Assembly: GCA_003644405.1 (NCBI GenBank)
Contig: QNCE01000035.1
Span: forward strand, 1-12,636
Direction of reading: 5' to 3'
Source of the DNA: Candidatus Omnitrophota bacterium
GTDB lineage: Bacteria > Omnitrophota > Gorgyraeia > Duberdicusellales > 4484-171
Length of the DNA: 12,636 nucleotides
The position numbers and the translations under genes were made by a program. This document shows positions 1 through 6,840 of this stretch, in pieces. How positions within the stretch are numbered: the first letter of the stretch is position 1; every line of letters begins with the position of its first letter. The notes below the pieces were generated by a model. The model did not search any database. It saw only the letters and a program-made list of their open reading frames with translations, and was not told the DNA's origin.

Positions 1-96
1 AATTCTTTATTTAGTTTTACCCGCATGCCTTTAGATGTTAATAAAGAGTTATAGGTTGAGTAACTCATCTTAAGCATTAAATAATAAGCTTAACAA

Positions 97-167
97 AGCG
101 GGCGAGCGGAATCGAACCGCCATATCAGGCTTGGAAGGCCTGTGTTCTACCATTGAACTACGCCCGC
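97..167 (-). tRNA. tRNA-Gly (anticodon UCC)
   Basis: Read on the minus strand this folds into a complete 71-nt cloverleaf. The acceptor stem is GCGGGCG (161-167) against CGCCCGC (98-104). A 5-bp anticodon stem CAGGC/GCCTG (138-142 and 126-130) encloses the loop CTTCCAA, with anticodon TCC at 133-135. The variable loop has 4 nt, and the T arm is GGCGG-TTCGATT-CCGCT. The discriminator base at 97 is U, as expected for bacterial tRNA-Gly, and the short D loop is also usual for this species. CCA is not encoded (the next bases on the minus strand are TTG), so it must be added by tRNA nucleotidyltransferase. It lies 68 nt beyond the thiC stop, in the same direction. I see no convincing promoter in that gap, so it may be processed from the end of the operon transcript. 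Confidence 0.97.
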
Positions 168-235
168 ATTAGTATTATTTACAAAACCTATCAAAAAACA
201 TAAACTTTATTCTCAACTCTGAGTGGTAGTTATAA

Positions 236-1492
236 TCACTTTAGAAGATTACATTTATCAATCAACCTTAAAGAGCAAAACTTACCACACATAGTACAAA
301 TATCATCTAAAGAAATTTTCTTTTGTTCTCTATAGTTTTCTGCCTTTTCTCTATCCAAAGCATATTTAAAAACTTCTCTCCATTTTCTCTTTGCTCTTGC
401 TAAAGAAAGTACCTTATCTCTCTCCCATTCATCTTTAAACCTTATTAAATCTACACTGTGAGCAGCAATCTTCGAAGCGATTACTCCTAATTTTACATCC
501 TCTATAGAGGGATGTCTTAGATGCTCAGCAGGAGTCACTACGCATAAAAAATCTGCTCCCCATAATGCTGCTAAAGCCCCTCCTATAGCAGAAACAATAT
601 GATCATAACCGCAAGCTATATCTGTAGTCAAAGGACCTAATACATAAAATGGCGCTTGATCACAAAGTTTTTTCTCTATCCACATATTAAACTTTATCTC
701 ATCTATTCTAATATGTCCGGGGCCTTCTACCATTACTTGCACATTTTTTCTTCGACATCTCTTCACTAGCTCCGCCAATGTAAAAAGCTCATACATCTGC
801 AGCTTATCTGTAGAATCGGCTATTGCTCCTGGTCTTAATGCATCTCCTAAACTTATCGTAATACGGTATTTTTTAGCAATATCTAAAACAGTATCAAACT
901 CCTCATAAAAAGGATTTTCTCTTTTATTTACATACATCCATCTTGCCAGAATCGCTCCTCCTCTACTTACAATTCCTGAAGTCCTTTTTTCTCTCTGCAA
1001 AATATCCAAAAAGCTTCTCAATATCCCAGCATGAATAGTAAAAAAATCTATACCATCTTTAGCCTGTTCTTCCAAAACAGAAAAAATATCATCTCTGGTC
1101 ATCTTCTCAAGGCCTCCTCTTCTTCTTTCTACTTCTGAAGCTACTTCATATATAGGAACGCTACCAACAGGAACTGGAGAGGCCTTTATAATCTCTTTCC
1201 TAATTTTTCTTAAATTACCACCTACACTTAAATCCATAACTGTATCTGTACCATACTTTACCGCTACAACTAACTTCTCCAATTCGTCTTTGAACTCTTT
1301 CCTTTCCGTGGAAGTACCTAAGTTAGTATTCACTTTTACCTTCAATCCCTTACCTATAGCGATGGGGTTTTTTATTTTCCTCTTATTACTGTAAGGAATA
1401 ACTACTCTTCCTTTCCTAAAATTACTCTCTAGATAGGAAAAGGATACACCTTCTTTCTTAGCAATCTCTTTTAAGATACTTCTTTCAAACAT
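236..1492 (-). CDS. thiC: Phosphomethylpyrimidine synthase ThiC
   Basis: Non-canonical radical-SAM enzyme that rearranges aminoimidazole ribotide into HMP-phosphate, the pyrimidine half of thiamin. The 418-aa protein has the length of the short ThiC class, which lacks the long N-terminal extension of the E. coli form. Family motifs visible include SLGDALRPG, VMVEGPGH, GYDHIVSAIGGA and VVTPAEHL. The C-terminal cluster motif is C399-TM-C402-GKF-C406, spaced CX2CX3C; E. coli ThiC has CX2CX4C. The start is ATG, and the N-terminus aligns in style with short ThiC proteins. The start codon lies inside the end of thiE (22-nt overlap) with no clear Shine-Dalgarno, suggesting translational coupling. 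It is the last protein gene of the long cluster, and no TPP riboswitch precedes it or the other thi genes. Confidence 0.96.
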   Translation of the reverse strand: MFERSILKEIAKKEGVSFSYLESNFRKGRVVIPYSNKRKIKNPIAIGKGLKVKVNTNLGTSTERKEFKDELEKLVVAVKYGTDTVMDLSVGGNLRKIRKEIIKASPVPVGSVPIYEVASEVERRRGGLEKMTRDDIFSVLEEQAKDGIDFFTIHAGILRSFLDILQREKRTSGIVSRGGAILARWMYVNKRENPFYEEFDTVLDIAKKYRITISLGDALRPGAIADSTDKLQMYELFTLAELVKRCRRKNVQVMVEGPGHIRIDEIKFNMWIEKKLCDQAPFYVLGPLTTDIACGYDHIVSAIGGALAALWGADFLCVVTPAEHLRHPSIEDVKLGVIASKIAAHSVDLIRFKDEWERDKVLSLARAKRKWREVFKYALDREKAENYREQKKISLDDICTMCGKFCSLRLIDKCNLLK

Positions 1493-2121
1493 CTCTTAAA
1501 ACTGCTCACTGTCTTTTTTAAATCTTTGCTCAAAATTAATCCTCTACATACAGCTATGTTCCTAATACCCATTCCTACTACTAAGTTTACATTCCTTAAA
1601 TTTATCCCTCCTATAACAAAGTATTTTTTCTTTACCTTCTCTATAACCTTCTTCAAAAGAGCCCCATCCCAAGGAGGAAGAAAAGGTTTTATTGAAGAAC
1701 CGAATATAGGACCGAAGCTGAAGTAATCTACAGGTTCATTTTTAAATTGGTTAAATTCTTCTAAAGAGTGAACACTTTTACCAATAATTTTTTTCTTTCC
1801 TAAAATCTTACGAGCTTTACAAGGAGGAATGTCATCTTTCCCTAAATGCACTCCATTAGCTTCAGAAAGATAAGCAATATCCACACGGTCGTTAACAAGG
1901 AAAACTGCTCTCCTTTTATGAACTATCTTAGAAAGTTTTTTGGCGATACGCAAAGCTAAATTGTCAGAGAGATTCTTAAATCGGAATTGAAGAATATCTA
2001 CACCGTAATTCAGAAGTCTTTCCGCAAGAGAAAACATATCTAACTGCTTCTGTTCTATAACTTCCTTATCCAGTATTACGTAGAGAAGGCCATTTCGAGA
2101 AAGTATATTTTTCCAGCTCAT
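1471..2121 (-). CDS. thiE: Thiamine-phosphate synthase ThiE
   Basis: Couples HMP-PP with hydroxyethylthiazole phosphate to give thiamin monophosphate and PPi. The 216-aa TIM-barrel protein shows the ThiE signature elements: LLYVILD at 12-18, QFRFK at 45-49, NDRVDIA at 77-83, GVHLGKDD at 90-97, IIGKSVHS at 112-119, FGPIF at 136-140 and a glycine-rich phosphate-binding segment FVIGGIN near the end. The ATG at 2121 is the only good start before the first core strand, but no Shine-Dalgarno precedes it and it overlaps the end of thiD2 by 56 nt. Removing one A from the A5 run in the overlap would join this frame to ThiD2 as one protein, so it may be the C-terminal half of a split or frameshifted ThiD2-ThiE fusion. 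It overlaps thiC by 22 nt. Confidence 0.93.
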   Translation of the reverse strand: MSWKNILSRNGLLYVILDKEVIEQKQLDMFSLAERLLNYGVDILQFRFKNLSDNLALRIAKKLSKIVHKRRAVFLVNDRVDIAYLSEANGVHLGKDDIPPCKARKILGKKKIIGKSVHSLEEFNQFKNEPVDYFSFGPIFGSSIKPFLPPWDGALLKKVIEKVKKKYFVIGGINLRNVNLVVGMGIRNIAVCRGLILSKDLKKTVSSFKRCLKEVS

Positions 2122-2500
2122 AAACTTTAAATCTAGTCTTTTTTATAATTCCTGCTTTCTTCTCATCTATTAGTTTGAGAAACTCTTCTAAGACCCTTAA
2201 AGACTCTTTTACTCTCTGAAGATTAATGTAGAGAACTTCCTCCATACTCTTTCTTCTCTTTTCTAAAAAGTCGTAATCTTTACCTAAATCTTCCTCTGTA
2301 CTACGTGCCTTTATTAGTTTATTCTTAAAGGATGCCTCTTTCACAATTTTATCCAGAGAATGCCTAACTTTACGAGCCCATTTTCTTAAGTGATTGTCTC
2401 TTAAGATGAAACGAAAAATATCTTCTATAACTCGGAGACCCTCCTTAGCTCGATTAAAATTAACATCTATTATCCTAAAAATGTGAAGACTAATTGCCAC
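2066..2500 (-). CDS. thiD2: ThiD2-family HMP-phosphate kinase
   Basis: This 144-aa, mostly helical protein matches the ThiD2 family, a domain usually found fused to the N-terminus of ThiE and regarded as a non-homologous replacement for the HMP-P kinase activity of ThiD. Family hallmarks seen are RIIDVNFNRAKEGLRVIED near residues 9-27, a KVRHSLD helix, ARSTEEDLG (the RDTxxDVG-like motif), the NLQRVKESLRVLEEF helix and a terminal RFKVYELEK. Role expected: phosphorylate HMP-P made by ThiC, feeding ThiE. The start is GTG at 2500, inside the end of rfaE2 (11-nt overlap). The tail after YELEK looks non-conserved, because the reading frame leaves the fusion register at the A5 run (2108-2112). Assignment to the family is firm; the kinase role comes from knowledge of the family. 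Confidence 0.88.
   Translation of the reverse strand: MAISLHIFRIIDVNFNRAKEGLRVIEDIFRFILRDNHLRKWARKVRHSLDKIVKEASFKNKLIKARSTEEDLGKDYDFLEKRRKSMEEVLYINLQRVKESLRVLEEFLKLIDEKKAGIIKKTRFKVYELEKYTFSKWPSLRNTG
2108..2112 (-). other. A5 run at the ThiD2/ThiE frame junction
   Basis: On the minus strand, thiD2 reads CTG GAA AAA TAT here and then runs 18 codons or so to a stop, while thiE reads the same bases one position later. With one A fewer, the thiD2 frame would pass directly into thiE as ...VYELE-NILSRNG-LLYVILD..., the arrangement expected of a ThiD2-ThiE fusion. This could be a real split, a frameshift site used in translation, or a homopolymer error in the assembly. Confidence 0.55.
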
Positions 2501-2954
2501 TTCTTTTTATTTTATTAACTATCTCCGTTGTAGAATATCCTTTAAGAATTTTTACTGTAAACACCTTCTTCACCAAATCTCTTCCTACAATATCCTTTTT
2601 TTTCCAGTCAGAGCCTTTTACTAAGCAATGCGGCTTGATTGTCTTTATTAAATTTAAAGGTGTGGGTTGATTAAAGATTACTACGAAATCTACATCTTCT
2701 AGAGCAGATACTACTCTGGCTCTTGTTTTCTCATCTAAAATAGGTCTTTGGGGACCCTTTATTTTTCTTACTGACTTATCAGAATTTAACCCCACTACTA
2801 AAATATCTCCTTTCCTCTTAGCTTCCTTTAACACCTTTATATGCCCCGGATGGATAAGATCGAAACATCCGTTAGTAAAAACAATCTTCTTTCCCTCTTT
2901 TTTCAACTTATCTAAAATTTTTTTAAGTTCATTAAGTTTTTTTACCTTCGCCAA
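2490..2954 (-). CDS. rfaE2: D-glycero-beta-D-manno-heptose 1-phosphate adenylyltransferase
   Basis: Nucleotidyltransferase that activates heptose 1-phosphate to ADP-heptose for the LPS inner core. The 154-aa protein corresponds to the C-terminal half of HldE. Visible are FTNGCFDLIHPGH (26-38, with the HxGH-type catalytic motif at 35-38), VVGLNSDKSVRKIKGPQRPI, and the closing GYSTTEIVNKI (139-149). The start is TTG at 2954: no ATG or GTG precedes the conserved core in frame, and a strong Shine-Dalgarno lies at the right distance. The kinase half of HldE is absent here, so the kinase and the GmhB phosphatase must be encoded elsewhere or replaced. It overlaps gmhA by 23 nt, which makes a heptose pair. 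Confidence 0.93.
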   Translation of the reverse strand: MAKVKKLNELKKILDKLKKEGKKIVFTNGCFDLIHPGHIKVLKEAKRKGDILVVGLNSDKSVRKIKGPQRPILDEKTRARVVSALEDVDFVVIFNQPTPLNLIKTIKPHCLVKGSDWKKKDIVGRDLVKKVFTVKILKGYSTTEIVNKIKRSGN

Positions 2955-3513
2955 ATAAAGCCTCCTCTACAATTTCACACAAGATATGACCTATAAGGAT
3001 GTGCATCTCTTGGATTCTAGGTACTTCATAAGCCTTAACTATCAAAGCTATATCTACTAAATCTTTAAGCTCCCCTCCATCTCTACCCAATAACCCTACT
3101 GTAGAAGCTCCCATCTCCTTTGCTTTCTTTATCGCTTTTATAACATTCTTAGAAACCCCTGAAGTAGAAATCCCTACAACAATATCTTTAGAATCCGCTA
3201 AAGCTTCTATCTGTTTAGAAAATATCTCTTCAAAACCATAGTCGTTCCCTAAAGCAGTAAGAATACAAGGATTAGTAGATAAAGCTAAGGCGGCCAGAGA
3301 GGTTCTATTTCTTTTAAATCTGCCTACCAACTCAGCAGCTAAATGTTGGGCATCGGCGCAGCTTCCTCCATTACCAAGAAAGATAATCTTGCCTTTCCGC
3401 TTAAGAGAATTAACAAAAAGGTTAGCAATCTCTTTTATCTTTTCTACCTGATCTTCTAAAGAAAGAAGGGACTGACGATGAGAATCTATAGCAACTTTAA
3501 TTATTTTCTCCAT
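2932..3513 (-). CDS. gmhA: Phosphoheptose isomerase GmhA
   Basis: SIS-domain enzyme converting sedoheptulose 7-phosphate to D-glycero-D-manno-heptose 7-phosphate, the first step towards ADP-heptose. The 193-aa length is normal for the family. Sugar-phosphate binding motifs are GNGGS (47-51) and STSG (116-119). Catalytic and metal-linked residues are H57 and E61 in AQHLAAELVGRF, and Q168 and H176 in IQEMHILIGH; these match E. coli H61, E65, Q172 and H180 with a constant offset. The ATG is 3 nt past the pfk stop and has no clear Shine-Dalgarno, so translation is probably coupled. With rfaE2 it implies heptose-containing LPS and hence an outer membrane, in agreement with the receptor and TonB at the right end. 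Confidence 0.96.
   Translation of the reverse strand: MEKIIKVAIDSHRQSLLSLEDQVEKIKEIANLFVNSLKRKGKIIFLGNGGSCADAQHLAAELVGRFKRNRTSLAALALSTNPCILTALGNDYGFEEIFSKQIEALADSKDIVVGISTSGVSKNVIKAIKKAKEMGASTVGLLGRDGGELKDLVDIALIVKAYEVPRIQEMHILIGHILCEIVEEALFGEGKKT
2961..2967 (-). promoter_or_regulatory. Shine-Dalgarno for rfaE2 (TTG start)
   Basis: GAGGAGG on the minus strand ends 6 nt before the TTG at 2954. An in-frame TAG lies just upstream, so the site fixes the TTG as the start codon. It lies within the last codons of gmhA. Confidence 0.8.
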
Positions 3514-3516
3514 AGA

Positions 3517-4542
3517 TTAACCAAAAAATATCTTTGCTATCTCATATAACTCTAAATCAACAGTCTTTAGCTTAGCTGTCGCTTCTTCTAAAGAAACTTC
3601 AACGATCTGATTTCCTCTTAAAGCTACCATCTTTCCAAACTTACCCTCTTTAATTAAGTCGTAAGCTTTTACTCCATAGCGGGTACCAAGAATTCTATCA
3701 AATGCGGTGGGACTCCCTCCTCGCTGGATATGTCCTAATACAGTAACCCTTGTCTCAAAACCTGTATTCTTCTCAATAAGCTTTCCTAAGGCATGACCAA
3801 TACCACCTAATCGCACATGACCAAACTCGTCAACTTTTTTTTCCTGCACATAGAGAGACTCGTCTTTAAAACGTGCTCCTTCAGCTATCACTATAATGCT
3901 GAAATTTTTACCTCTTTCATGCCTATTTTTTATAGAAGTACATACTTCGTCCAAATCTATGGGGATTTCTGGGATAAGAATGTAATCTGCGCCTCCTGCT
4001 ATCCCTGCATAAGTAGCAATCCAACCTGCATGTCTTCCCATTACCTCTACAACCATAATACGGTTATGAGACTCTGCAGTAGTGTGCAACCGATCAATGC
4101 ATTCCATTACAATATTCACTGCTGTATCAAATCCAAAAGTAAAATCAGTAGCAGATAAATCATTATCAATAGTCTTGGGGACACCTACAATATTAAGACC
4201 TTCCTTATATAAATTATTTGCTACTCCTAAGGTATCCTCTCCTCCTATAGCAATGAGAGCATCTAAAGCTAATTCTTTAAAATTATCCTTAACTATCTGA
4301 GGGCCATTTTCTTTCTTATAGGGATTAGTACGAGAAGTACCCAAAATCGTCCCTCCTTTAGGGAGTATTCCCGAGACAGAATTTAAATCTAACGTAAGGT
4401 AATCTTTTTCTAAAAGTCCTTTCCATCCATATCTTATACCTATTATCGTATCGTTAAAGTTTGATGCCTTTCTTACTATAGCTCTTATTACTGAATTTAA
4501 TCCAGGACAATCACCTCCTCCAGTGAGAACGCCAATTCTCAT
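3517..4542 (-). CDS. pfp: 6-phosphofructokinase, pyrophosphate-type residues
   Basis: Phosphorylates fructose 6-phosphate to the 1,6-bisphosphate in glycolysis. At 341 aa it has the length of the short bacterial PFK group. Motifs: LTGGGDCPGLN (6-16), GGEDT (100-104), PKTIDND (122-128) with catalytic D126, MGRHAGW (168-174), PEIP (191-194) and HIQRGGSP. In E. coli ATP-PFK the positions equivalent to 103 and 123 are both Gly. Here they are Asp103 and Lys123, the pair known to block ATP use and favour pyrophosphate as phosphoryl donor, which would make the step reversible. The donor is inferred from these residues and not shown. The ATG has an AGGGGGT Shine-Dalgarno, and the gene lies 21 nt after amaP. 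Confidence 0.93.
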   Translation of the reverse strand: MRIGVLTGGGDCPGLNSVIRAIVRKASNFNDTIIGIRYGWKGLLEKDYLTLDLNSVSGILPKGGTILGTSRTNPYKKENGPQIVKDNFKELALDALIAIGGEDTLGVANNLYKEGLNIVGVPKTIDNDLSATDFTFGFDTAVNIVMECIDRLHTTAESHNRIMVVEVMGRHAGWIATYAGIAGGADYILIPEIPIDLDEVCTSIKNRHERGKNFSIIVIAEGARFKDESLYVQEKKVDEFGHVRLGGIGHALGKLIEKNTGFETRVTVLGHIQRGGSPTAFDRILGTRYGVKAYDLIKEGKFGKMVALRGNQIVEVSLEEATAKLKTVDLELYEIAKIFFG

Positions 4543-4563
4543 AAGTCTACCCCCTTCTTCTAA

Positions 4564-5136
4564 CTAATAATTTCTAAAAGGTACTTGAGGTTGCACCTCC
4601 TCTGATTTTTCCTTTCGAGGAGAGAAAGAAAATTTCTTTATCTCTAAATTAACCTTAATCTCTGTAGTTCCTCCCAGAATATGTTCGATCTTTCTTTTTA
4701 TTTCTTCTTGCACTTTTAAGCTGAATTCTGCTAAATTAATTTCGGAATTAAGGCTCCCTCTTATCAAAATCTCTAAACCTTTTCTAGTAAGAAATGCTTT
4801 AGGTTTAACGTAAACCAATTCTTCTTTACTTTCAAACATTTTCTTTATCATATCTTCTATAGCAGTAAGTCCTATAGTCAATACCCCCTGTGATGTCTGA
4901 ATAACGATAGCTTTTTCTCTTCTACCTTTAGACAATCTTGCAAGAAAAGCTAAACAAGCAAAAATCGCTACTAAACCAAGCAATCCCAGAGTTAATTGAT
5001 TCAAAGGATCAGAGAGAAACTTTTCAAGATGGTAAGCAATAACTGAAGGTGTAAGAATATTTAACCATAGAGAAAGAAAAAGAATCCCTGTAAGGAAAGA
5101 AATTATCACATAAATCACTATACTTATAATGCCCAT
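4564..5136 (-). CDS. amaP: AmaP-like alkaline shock membrane anchor protein
   Basis: A 190-aa membrane protein resembling AmaP, which in Gram-positive bacteria anchors Asp23 to the membrane. Two hydrophobic segments are visible, at about residues 4-27 and 48-67, separated by a short loop. A soluble Asp23-like C-terminal domain follows at about 77-165, with a QTSQGVLTIGLTAIEDMIKKMF segment and beta strands such as KAFLTRKGLEILIRGS. The last 20 residues are charged and probably disordered. An AGGGGGT Shine-Dalgarno precedes the ATG, and only 1 nt separates it from the asp23 gene, the usual pairing. Family assignment rests on topology plus context and is good but not certain. In a diderm cell it would sit in the inner membrane. 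Confidence 0.8.
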   Translation of the reverse strand: MGIISIVIYVIISFLTGILFLSLWLNILTPSVIAYHLEKFLSDPLNQLTLGLLGLVAIFACLAFLARLSKGRREKAIVIQTSQGVLTIGLTAIEDMIKKMFESKEELVYVKPKAFLTRKGLEILIRGSLNSEINLAEFSLKVQEEIKRKIEHILGGTTEIKVNLEIKKFSFSPRKEKSEEVQPQVPFRNY

Positions 5137-5137
5137 T

Positions 5138-5488
5138 TTACCCCCTCTCTATTCTTTTTACTTTAACGTCAACATTTAAAAAATCTATATTTAGAGTTTG
5201 AAGTAGCTTGGTAGCTACTTTCCTCTGAACTTGACAAGCTACCTCAACAGCATTGAAGTTATAATCCACTACTATAGGAAGAGAAACTTTCAATTCTCTA
5301 GCAGATTCCATACTTACTTTAACTGCCGAAACTCTGAATAATCTTAATATTTTACCTATTAGACCATAACAATCAAGTCCAACTTTCTTTACTCCCTCTA
5401 CTTCTTTAGCTGCGAGCTCTGCCACTTCTGAAATTACCTTACAATGTATCTTAATTTCCCCATATTCAGATGTTATTTCCCTACTCAC
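5138..5488 (-). CDS. Asp23/Gls24 family envelope stress protein
   Basis: This 116-aa soluble protein has the Asp23/Gls24 pattern: an early GEIKIHCKVISEVAELAAKEVEGVKKVG segment (about 10-37), a central beta strand LKVSLPIVVDYNF, and a helix with the terminal strand VDVKVKRIE. In Firmicutes the orthologue follows accC (yqhY in Bacillus), and its loss is linked to disturbed acetyl-CoA carboxylase activity. Here too it directly follows accC, sharing a GTGA overlap of 4 nt. The start is GTG with an AGGAGG upstream; an earlier GTG in the same stretch runs straight into a stop. Together with AmaP it probably forms a membrane-tethered complex. Its molecular function is unknown. Confidence 0.87.
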   Translation of the reverse strand: MSREITSEYGEIKIHCKVISEVAELAAKEVEGVKKVGLDCYGLIGKILRLFRVSAVKVSMESARELKVSLPIVVDYNFNAVEVACQVQRKVATKLLQTLNIDFLNVDVKVKRIERG

Positions 5489-6834
5489 TCACCCTCCTTA
5501 TGTATAAATTTCTTAAGAAAATCGGTATGATAAATACCTCTCTTGAAATCAGGATCATTTATAACTTGTCTACAAAAAGATGTCGTTGTTTTTACGGGCT
5601 CCACTATAGTTTCTGATAATGCTCTATCCATTTTCCTAAGAGCTTCTTCTCTTGTTTTACCCTTGGAAATTATCTTAGCTATTAGAGAATCATAATAAGG
5701 AGGAATTACATAACCTGCGTATAGGTGGGTATCAACTCTTATATCTTTACCTCCAGGAAAATAACAAAAATCTATCCTTCCCGGAGAAGGAATAAAATCT
5801 TTTTCCGGATCTTCAGCGTTTATCCTGCATTCGAGGGCTACTCCCGAAAAATTAATCTCCTCTTGTTTTATCTTTATTTTTTCTCCTGCCGCTATAAGAA
5901 TTTGAAGTTTTACTAAATCTATCCCGGTAAGTTCTTCAGTAACAGGATGCTCAACTTGAATTCGTGTATTCATCTCTATAAAGTAAAAATTATTTTCAAA
6001 AAAGATAAACTCCACTGTACCTACACTAGTATAGTCTATACTTTTAATAGCTTTAACTACTAGCTCTCCTAATTTCCTTCTGGTTTTAGAATCTACTACT
6101 GGTGAAGGGGCTTCCTCAATCAGCTTCTGATGCCTTCTCTGAATACTACAATCTCTTTCACCTAGATGAATTACGTTACCGTAATTATCCGCAGCGATTT
6201 GAATCTCTATATGACGTGGCTTCTCTAAAAATTTTTCCATATAAATTTCTGAATCACCAAAAGCAACTTCTGCTTCCGACTGAGCAGTCATAAAAGCGCT
6301 AATAAGTCTCACATCACTGTGACATATACGCATCCCCTTCCCTCCACCCCCTGCTTTTGCTTTGAGCATAACAGGATAACCTAAACGGTTAGCTAAAGAG
6401 AGTGCCTCTTCTTTTGTTTTTAGCGCTTTTCTGCTTCCAGGAACAAGAGGTAAACCTGCTTTAGCCATTGTCTCTTTTGCCTTTACTTTATCTCCCATAA
6501 GTCGAATGCTTTGCGAAGAAGGACCAATAAACTTTATTCCACAAGACTCGCAAATTTCAGCAAAGTAAGGATTTTCTGCTAAAAAACCATAGCCAGGATG
6601 AATGGCATCACTATCAGTAATCTCAGCAGCGCTTATTATACTAGAAATATTAAGATAGCTATCTTGAGAAGGTGCTTTACCAATACAAACTGCTTCATCA
6701 GCAAGCTCCAGATGAAGGGAATCTTTATCGCCCTCAGAATAGACCGCTACAGTAGCTATTCCTAACTCTTTACAGGCTCTCATAATCCTTATAGCAATCT
6801 CTCCCCGATTAGCTACTAAGACTTTGGAAAACAT
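5485..6834 (-). CDS. accC: Biotin carboxylase subunit of acetyl-CoA carboxylase
   Basis: ATP-grasp enzyme that carboxylates the biotin on BCCP using ATP and bicarbonate, the first half-reaction of acetyl-CoA carboxylase. At 449 aa it has the same length as E. coli AccC and appears complete. Seen in order: N-terminal VLVANRGEIAIRI, the glycine-rich ATP loop GGGGKGMR (162-169), RRHQKLIEEAPSP (233-245), metal and ATP ligands E275, E287 and N289, and RIQVEHPVTE (291-300) including the catalytic Arg. The ATG lies 6 nt after accB and is preceded by AAGGAA. The carboxyltransferase genes accA and accD are not in the window. Confidence 0.98.
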   Translation of the reverse strand: MFSKVLVANRGEIAIRIMRACKELGIATVAVYSEGDKDSLHLELADEAVCIGKAPSQDSYLNISSIISAAEITDSDAIHPGYGFLAENPYFAEICESCGIKFIGPSSQSIRLMGDKVKAKETMAKAGLPLVPGSRKALKTKEEALSLANRLGYPVMLKAKAGGGGKGMRICHSDVRLISAFMTAQSEAEVAFGDSEIYMEKFLEKPRHIEIQIAADNYGNVIHLGERDCSIQRRHQKLIEEAPSPVVDSKTRRKLGELVVKAIKSIDYTSVGTVEFIFFENNFYFIEMNTRIQVEHPVTEELTGIDLVKLQILIAAGEKIKIKQEEINFSGVALECRINAEDPEKDFIPSPGRIDFCYFPGGKDIRVDTHLYAGYVIPPYYDSLIAKIISKGKTREEALRKMDRALSETIVEPVKTTTSFCRQVINDPDFKRGIYHTDFLKKFIHKEGE

Positions 6835-6840
6835 TTCCTT

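Noticed and set aside
46..66. Inverted repeat GAGTTA/TAACTC with a 9-nt loop downstream of tRNA-Gly, a possible terminator
   Set aside because: The stem has only 6 bp and is AT-rich, the loop is long, and no proper U-run follows on the minus strand (TTTATT).
168..235. Possible separate promoter for tRNA-Gly between thiC and the tRNA
   Set aside because: The best pair (TTTATG, 17 nt, TAAATA) matches the consensus poorly and AT-rich DNA gives such hits freely.
1526..1726. Plus-strand open frame opposite thiE
   Set aside because: It lies antisense to a clearly conserved gene, has no Shine-Dalgarno, and its translation resembles no family.
3817..4300. Two overlapping plus-strand open frames opposite the phosphofructokinase gene
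   Set aside because: They are shadows of a well-conserved coding region, with odd composition and no initiation signal.
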